Below, one piece after another: positions 5,901-7,689 of a stretch of 7,689 nt of DNA. The stretch lies in assembly GCA_036263455.1 (NCBI GenBank), contig DATAGZ010000012.1, positions 1-7,689 of the forward strand. The letters run 5' to 3'. The notes under the pieces are model-generated. The model did no database searches and was not told the origin of the DNA. It saw only the letters and a list, made by a program, of their open reading frames with translations. How positions within the stretch are numbered: position 1 is the stretch's first letter; the number at the start of each line of letters is the position of its first letter. A program made the position numbers and the translations under genes. Source of the DNA: DATAGZ01 sp036263455. GTDB taxonomy: Bacteria > Pseudomonadota > Alphaproteobacteria > Dongiales > Dongiaceae.

Positions 5901-7689
5901 ACCTTCGGCTACGATACCGCCAATCCGCCGCGCCTCACCAGCGTCAGCAACAATCTCGGGCGGCGACTGAGCCTTTCTTATGATGGATCGAACCGGATCA
6001 GCGGCGTTTCCGACGGCACCGGGCGGAGCACGTCCTATTCCTATGACGGGGCGGGCAATTTGACCAGCGCCCGCGATCCCCTCGGCAATGCCACCACCTA
6101 TGCCTATGACCAGCCGGGGCGGATGACCCAAATCTTCAACCCGAGCAACCCGACGATACCGGTGGTGACCAACACCTACGATTCGCTCGGCCGGGTCGCG
6201 ACCCAGGCCAACGCCAATAACGGCCCTGGTTTCAACACGACCTGGTCTTATTATTTCGCGGGCTCGCGCAGCGAAGAGGTCAATCCGCTGGGAGTGCGCC
6301 ACGTGCTCTATAGCAATCCGCGCGGCAAGACCCTCGCCGATATCCAGGATTATGGCGGCCTCACGCTGGAGACCGATTCGAGCTACGACGACGACGACCG
6401 GCTCACCCAGGTGGTCCTGCCGGAAGGCAACGAGGTCACTTATACCTACGATGCCAGAGGAAACGTGCTGAGCACGACGCAGCAGACCAAGCCGTTAGCG
6501 AGCGATCTGGACGGCAACCTTCTCGAACCGATCACCTCGCGCAGCTATTACGATCCGACCTATAACCAGCCCAGCGCCACCATCGACGGCAACGGCAACG
6601 TCACCTGTTACACCTACGACACGGCGACGTCGCTCGCCGGCTCGAGCCACGCTTCGGTGGCGGCCTGTCCGCTGCCGGCAATCGCGGGGCCTGGCACCAA
6701 TACCGGCGTGCTGCTGGAGCGGACCATTCCCAACCAGCCGGGCGAAGCCGGCGTTTCGGTCAAGCGCATGGCCTTCACCTATCAGCCGCTGGGCCTGCCG
6801 GTGAGCGTCACCGACGAGGAAGGGCGCGTGACCCGCTATGCCTATGACGGCAACGGCAACCGGGTGAGCGTGATCCAGGACGCGAACAATCTGGCCCTGT
6901 GCACGCTCTATGGCTACACCGCGCGCGGTGACGTTGCGAGCGAGCGCAAGCCGCGCAGCACCCAGGTGACCAACGGCCAGTGCGCGCCGGTCTTCGGCAC
7001 GCCCTATGTGACGCGCTCCGCCTATGACGACGACCGCCGCCTGGTATCCACCAGCACCGGCCTCTCCGCGACCCCGACGGCCGCGACCAGCATGGTCTAT
7101 GACGGGGACGGGCAGGTGGTGCGGCTGGGGCAGATGGTCTCGTCCGGTCCCGCGGGCGAGCCGGCGCTGGGCAGGCTCAACCCGGTCAATCCCGGAGCGC
7201 AATGGCGGTGGAGCGAGCGGCGCTACAGCCCCTCGGGCCAGCAGGTGAGCGAGACCGATCCCGCCGGCCGGGTCACGCAATGGCGCTACGATCTCCTCGA
7301 CCGGGTGAGCGAGGTCCAGTCGCCCACGGGCCGGATCGAGCGGCGCGCCTATGACGCGGCGGGCCGCGTCACGAGCGTCACCCAGGACAGTGCGGCGAGC
7401 CTCGACCCCTCGCTCACCCGCCTGCCAGCCGCGGTGCGGCGAACCAACGGCTACAATGCCAACGGCACGCTCGCCTGGACCCAGGACGGGGCGGGGCGGC
7501 GGATCGCCTTCACCTATGACGGGTTCGACCGCCTGCAGCGCACCACCCAGCCCGACGGCACCTATAGCGGGGCGATCTACGATGCCGACGGCAACGCCAC
7601 CATCCTGCGCACGCGCAGCGGTCTCAGGATCGCCCAGGCCTTCGACCGCAACGACCGCATGACCAGCCAGGCGCTGCCGGCCCCGGTGG
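2985..7689 (+). CDS. Giant Sec-exported RHS/YD-repeat protein with degenerate transglutaminase-like domain (3' end missing)
   Basis: The frame is open from the ATG at 2985 through the right edge: 1568 codons, no stop. Residues 1-31 look like a signal peptide (hydrophobic 11-26, VRA before the likely cut). Residues about 146-280 resemble a transglutaminase-like fold: helix FEYVHNNI, then GKGTAFDQAELMVALL, AGISAR, and a WAWVQ...VFDPAG strand pair. The catalytic Cys position is A183, the His position is W256, and only the Asp (D271) remains. Residues about 280-780 are beta-rich and include GPYVDL (575-580) and ITGGLSGG (727-734). These elements I recall from other large transglutaminase/RHS proteins. 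Residues 783-834 (DPINLVTGDY ... LGYGWTHNF) match the DUF6531-type segment that starts many RHS regions. YD repeats run from Y976 to the edge. The only cysteines are C1208, C1228, C1306 and C1333. RHS repeats normally build a hollow shell that holds a C-terminal effector; that end is outside the window, so the effector is unknown. The signal peptide argues for Sec export, not type VI delivery. It follows the small YD/Ig gene as its likely operon partner. Confidence 0.9.
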   Translation, partial: MTSFFARLGHAAAGLSLVSAFLGLPVTQVRADTPPVAIPSPRAPLHKQVISGDRTSPSALADNIAKFTIAPGANVHLLANPADSKPFSPFPDSRPAGMAHGDLVSYDVAMRRLKILDAARGPAVAPIEKNAATQPQEIVELARALKNDPDLIFEYVHNNIETLPQYGSLKGARGALIEGKGTAFDQAELMVALLQQAGISARIQTGPIQLSTSYLAAWLGTDTNRNDYITALINGGFPTLTVVDNNSNPIGAQIGWAWVQATIDGGNYVFDPAGKFLGYSRQNGIDLGAAMGYNHAAFVADAENGATVGMRAITNLNRTRIRNNLAAYTGNLARAIRANTGVESLTNIIGGKTIVPLRGIQIRYPSLGYNVPAQTQTWASLPSQFRTTLTVRLGWNNTTTGAFTALTSPLTFNSSDINGHRLTVSLNGSLVPSLLLDGAVQASATAAPPANTALTIRTSVVHPYADNFENYSNSDQLLVAPYPNGLFLIGTGWGNVGRGLIETHRKLLQQNAAQNPGNDTAESVLGESFAVLSENWLVELSREQEIVDAIQGTNTVFHHAIGITALRAVTGGQTGPYVDLPLNDLSVTQRSGRADFTSFTPTEINAFYADAQFLSIAESGVLEQTQPGLPAVSTVKLIDNAIASGTTIYNINDSRVSGDTQAYYNTTQRPALVPNYNSGDLARIDYLVSRGDRVVAPANGRINVNAWSGAGYFDIGQTGTNFIGSIITGGLSGGFAGLPWDVPTFDRDFLNFTFPPSSSPFLSTLGGYGNGGAQQGRVPSSRDPINLVTGDYLNTKTDLAIGGDFPYGLSFTRSYDSGTRGRNGPLGYGWTHNFAITAQSDSDAFVGLGQDSAVSAAAAIVATYVARDILTPNAAGYVGFEPIVTGSIVNRWFMDQLTNNVVDIAQAGSIDRFVKLPDGTYNPPLGSAANLTLANGTYTYTGKDGTVLTFQPTTDAHPANLASWRNPAGVTVTFGYDTANPPRLTSVSNNLGRRLSLSYDGSNRISGVSDGTGRSTSYSYDGAGNLTSARDPLGNATTYAYDQPGRMTQIFNPSNPTIPVVTNTYDSLGRVATQANANNGPGFNTTWSYYFAGSRSEEVNPLGVRHVLYSNPRGKTLADIQDYGGLTLETDSSYDDDDRLTQVVLPEGNEVTYTYDARGNVLSTTQQTKPLASDLDGNLLEPITSRSYYDPTYNQPSATIDGNGNVTCYTYDTATSLAGSSHASVAACPLPAIAGPGTNTGVLLERTIPNQPGEAGVSVKRMAFTYQPLGLPVSVTDEEGRVTRYAYDGNGNRVSVIQDANNLALCTLYGYTARGDVASERKPRSTQVTNGQCAPVFGTPYVTRSAYDDDRRLVSTSTGLSATPTAATSMVYDGDGQVVRLGQMVSSGPAGEPALGRLNPVNPGAQWRWSERRYSPSGQQVSETDPAGRVTQWRYDLLDRVSEVQSPTGRIERRAYDAAGRVTSVTQDSAASLDPSLTRLPAAVRRTNGYNANGTLAWTQDGAGRRIAFTYDGFDRLQRTTQPDGTYSGAIYDADGNATILRTRSGLRIAQAFDRNDRMTSQALPAPV
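5910..7689 (+). repeat. YD (RHS) repeat array inside the giant protein
   Basis: From Y976 on, about 20 units of the form YD-x(2)-G/N-R/N-x-hydrophobic can be read, for example YDGAGNLTS, YDSLGRVAT, YDARGNVLS, YDGNGNRVS, YDLLDRVSE, YDAAGRVTS and YDGFDRLQR. Several are degenerate at the D (YTARGDV, YSPSGQQ, YNANGTL) or the Y (FDRNDRM). Spacing is mostly about 20 residues, with longer inserts near residues 1070-1130 and 1210-1260 and around 1310-1340. The inserts near 1210-1230 and 1306-1333 carry the two cysteine pairs. The repeats are conserved as protein, not as near-identical DNA. The array continues past the window. Confidence 0.85.

Noticed and set aside
4869..7280. Long - strand open frames (4869-5702, 5757-6302, 6495-7280) opposite the RHS gene
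   Set aside because: They are antisense to a clearly coding YD-repeat frame. Their peptides are biased Arg/Gly/Ala/Ile mixes with no domains, as expected from codon bias on the other strand.

Overview
The window looks like chromosomal DNA of a GC-rich Gram-negative bacterium. An alphaproteobacterium, perhaps a sphingomonad, is my best guess. This rests on general impression (codon use, a CTTGACA-type -35 box, the style of the RHS protein), not on a marker gene.

Left part (1-1491): the last 64 codons of an unrecognised + strand gene end at 196. A complete - strand gene of the PAPS-dependent sulfotransferase type (316-1491) converges on it. The sulfotransferase is the only gene here with a fairly clear enzymatic family.

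Middle (1492-2192): about 700 bases carry no convincing gene. They are AT-richer than the right half (one hand-counted line is 43% GC). Towards the right they hold a good sigma70-like promoter (1930-1959), a short terminator-like hairpin with six Ts (2091-2110), a second hairpin (2111-2128) and a perfect 7-bp inverted repeat (2137-2160). The last lies just upstream of the ribosome binding site of the next gene.

Right part (2193-7689): two + strand genes 33 bases apart, in the same reading frame and each with its own Shine-Dalgarno sequence, look like an operon. The first (252 aa) encodes a Sec-exported protein with two YD (RHS-type) units followed by two tandem Ig/cadherin-like beta domains. 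The second is a giant RHS protein that is still open at the window edge (1568 codons, no stop). It has a signal peptide, a degenerate transglutaminase-like domain that has lost its catalytic Cys and His, a long beta-rich middle region, a DUF6531-like segment, and then about 20 YD repeats. Its only four cysteines sit as two close pairs inside the YD array, as expected for disulfides in an exported protein. The RHS-associated core end, any C-terminal toxin tip and any immunity gene would lie beyond base 7689.

Taken together, the right part is a Sec-exported RHS/YD surface or polymorphic-toxin-like module with a small YD/Ig partner. No VgrG, PAAR or other type VI delivery marker is visible. The most interesting points are the small YD/Ig companion, the dead transglutaminase domain, the structured leader, and the composition shift along the RHS gene.
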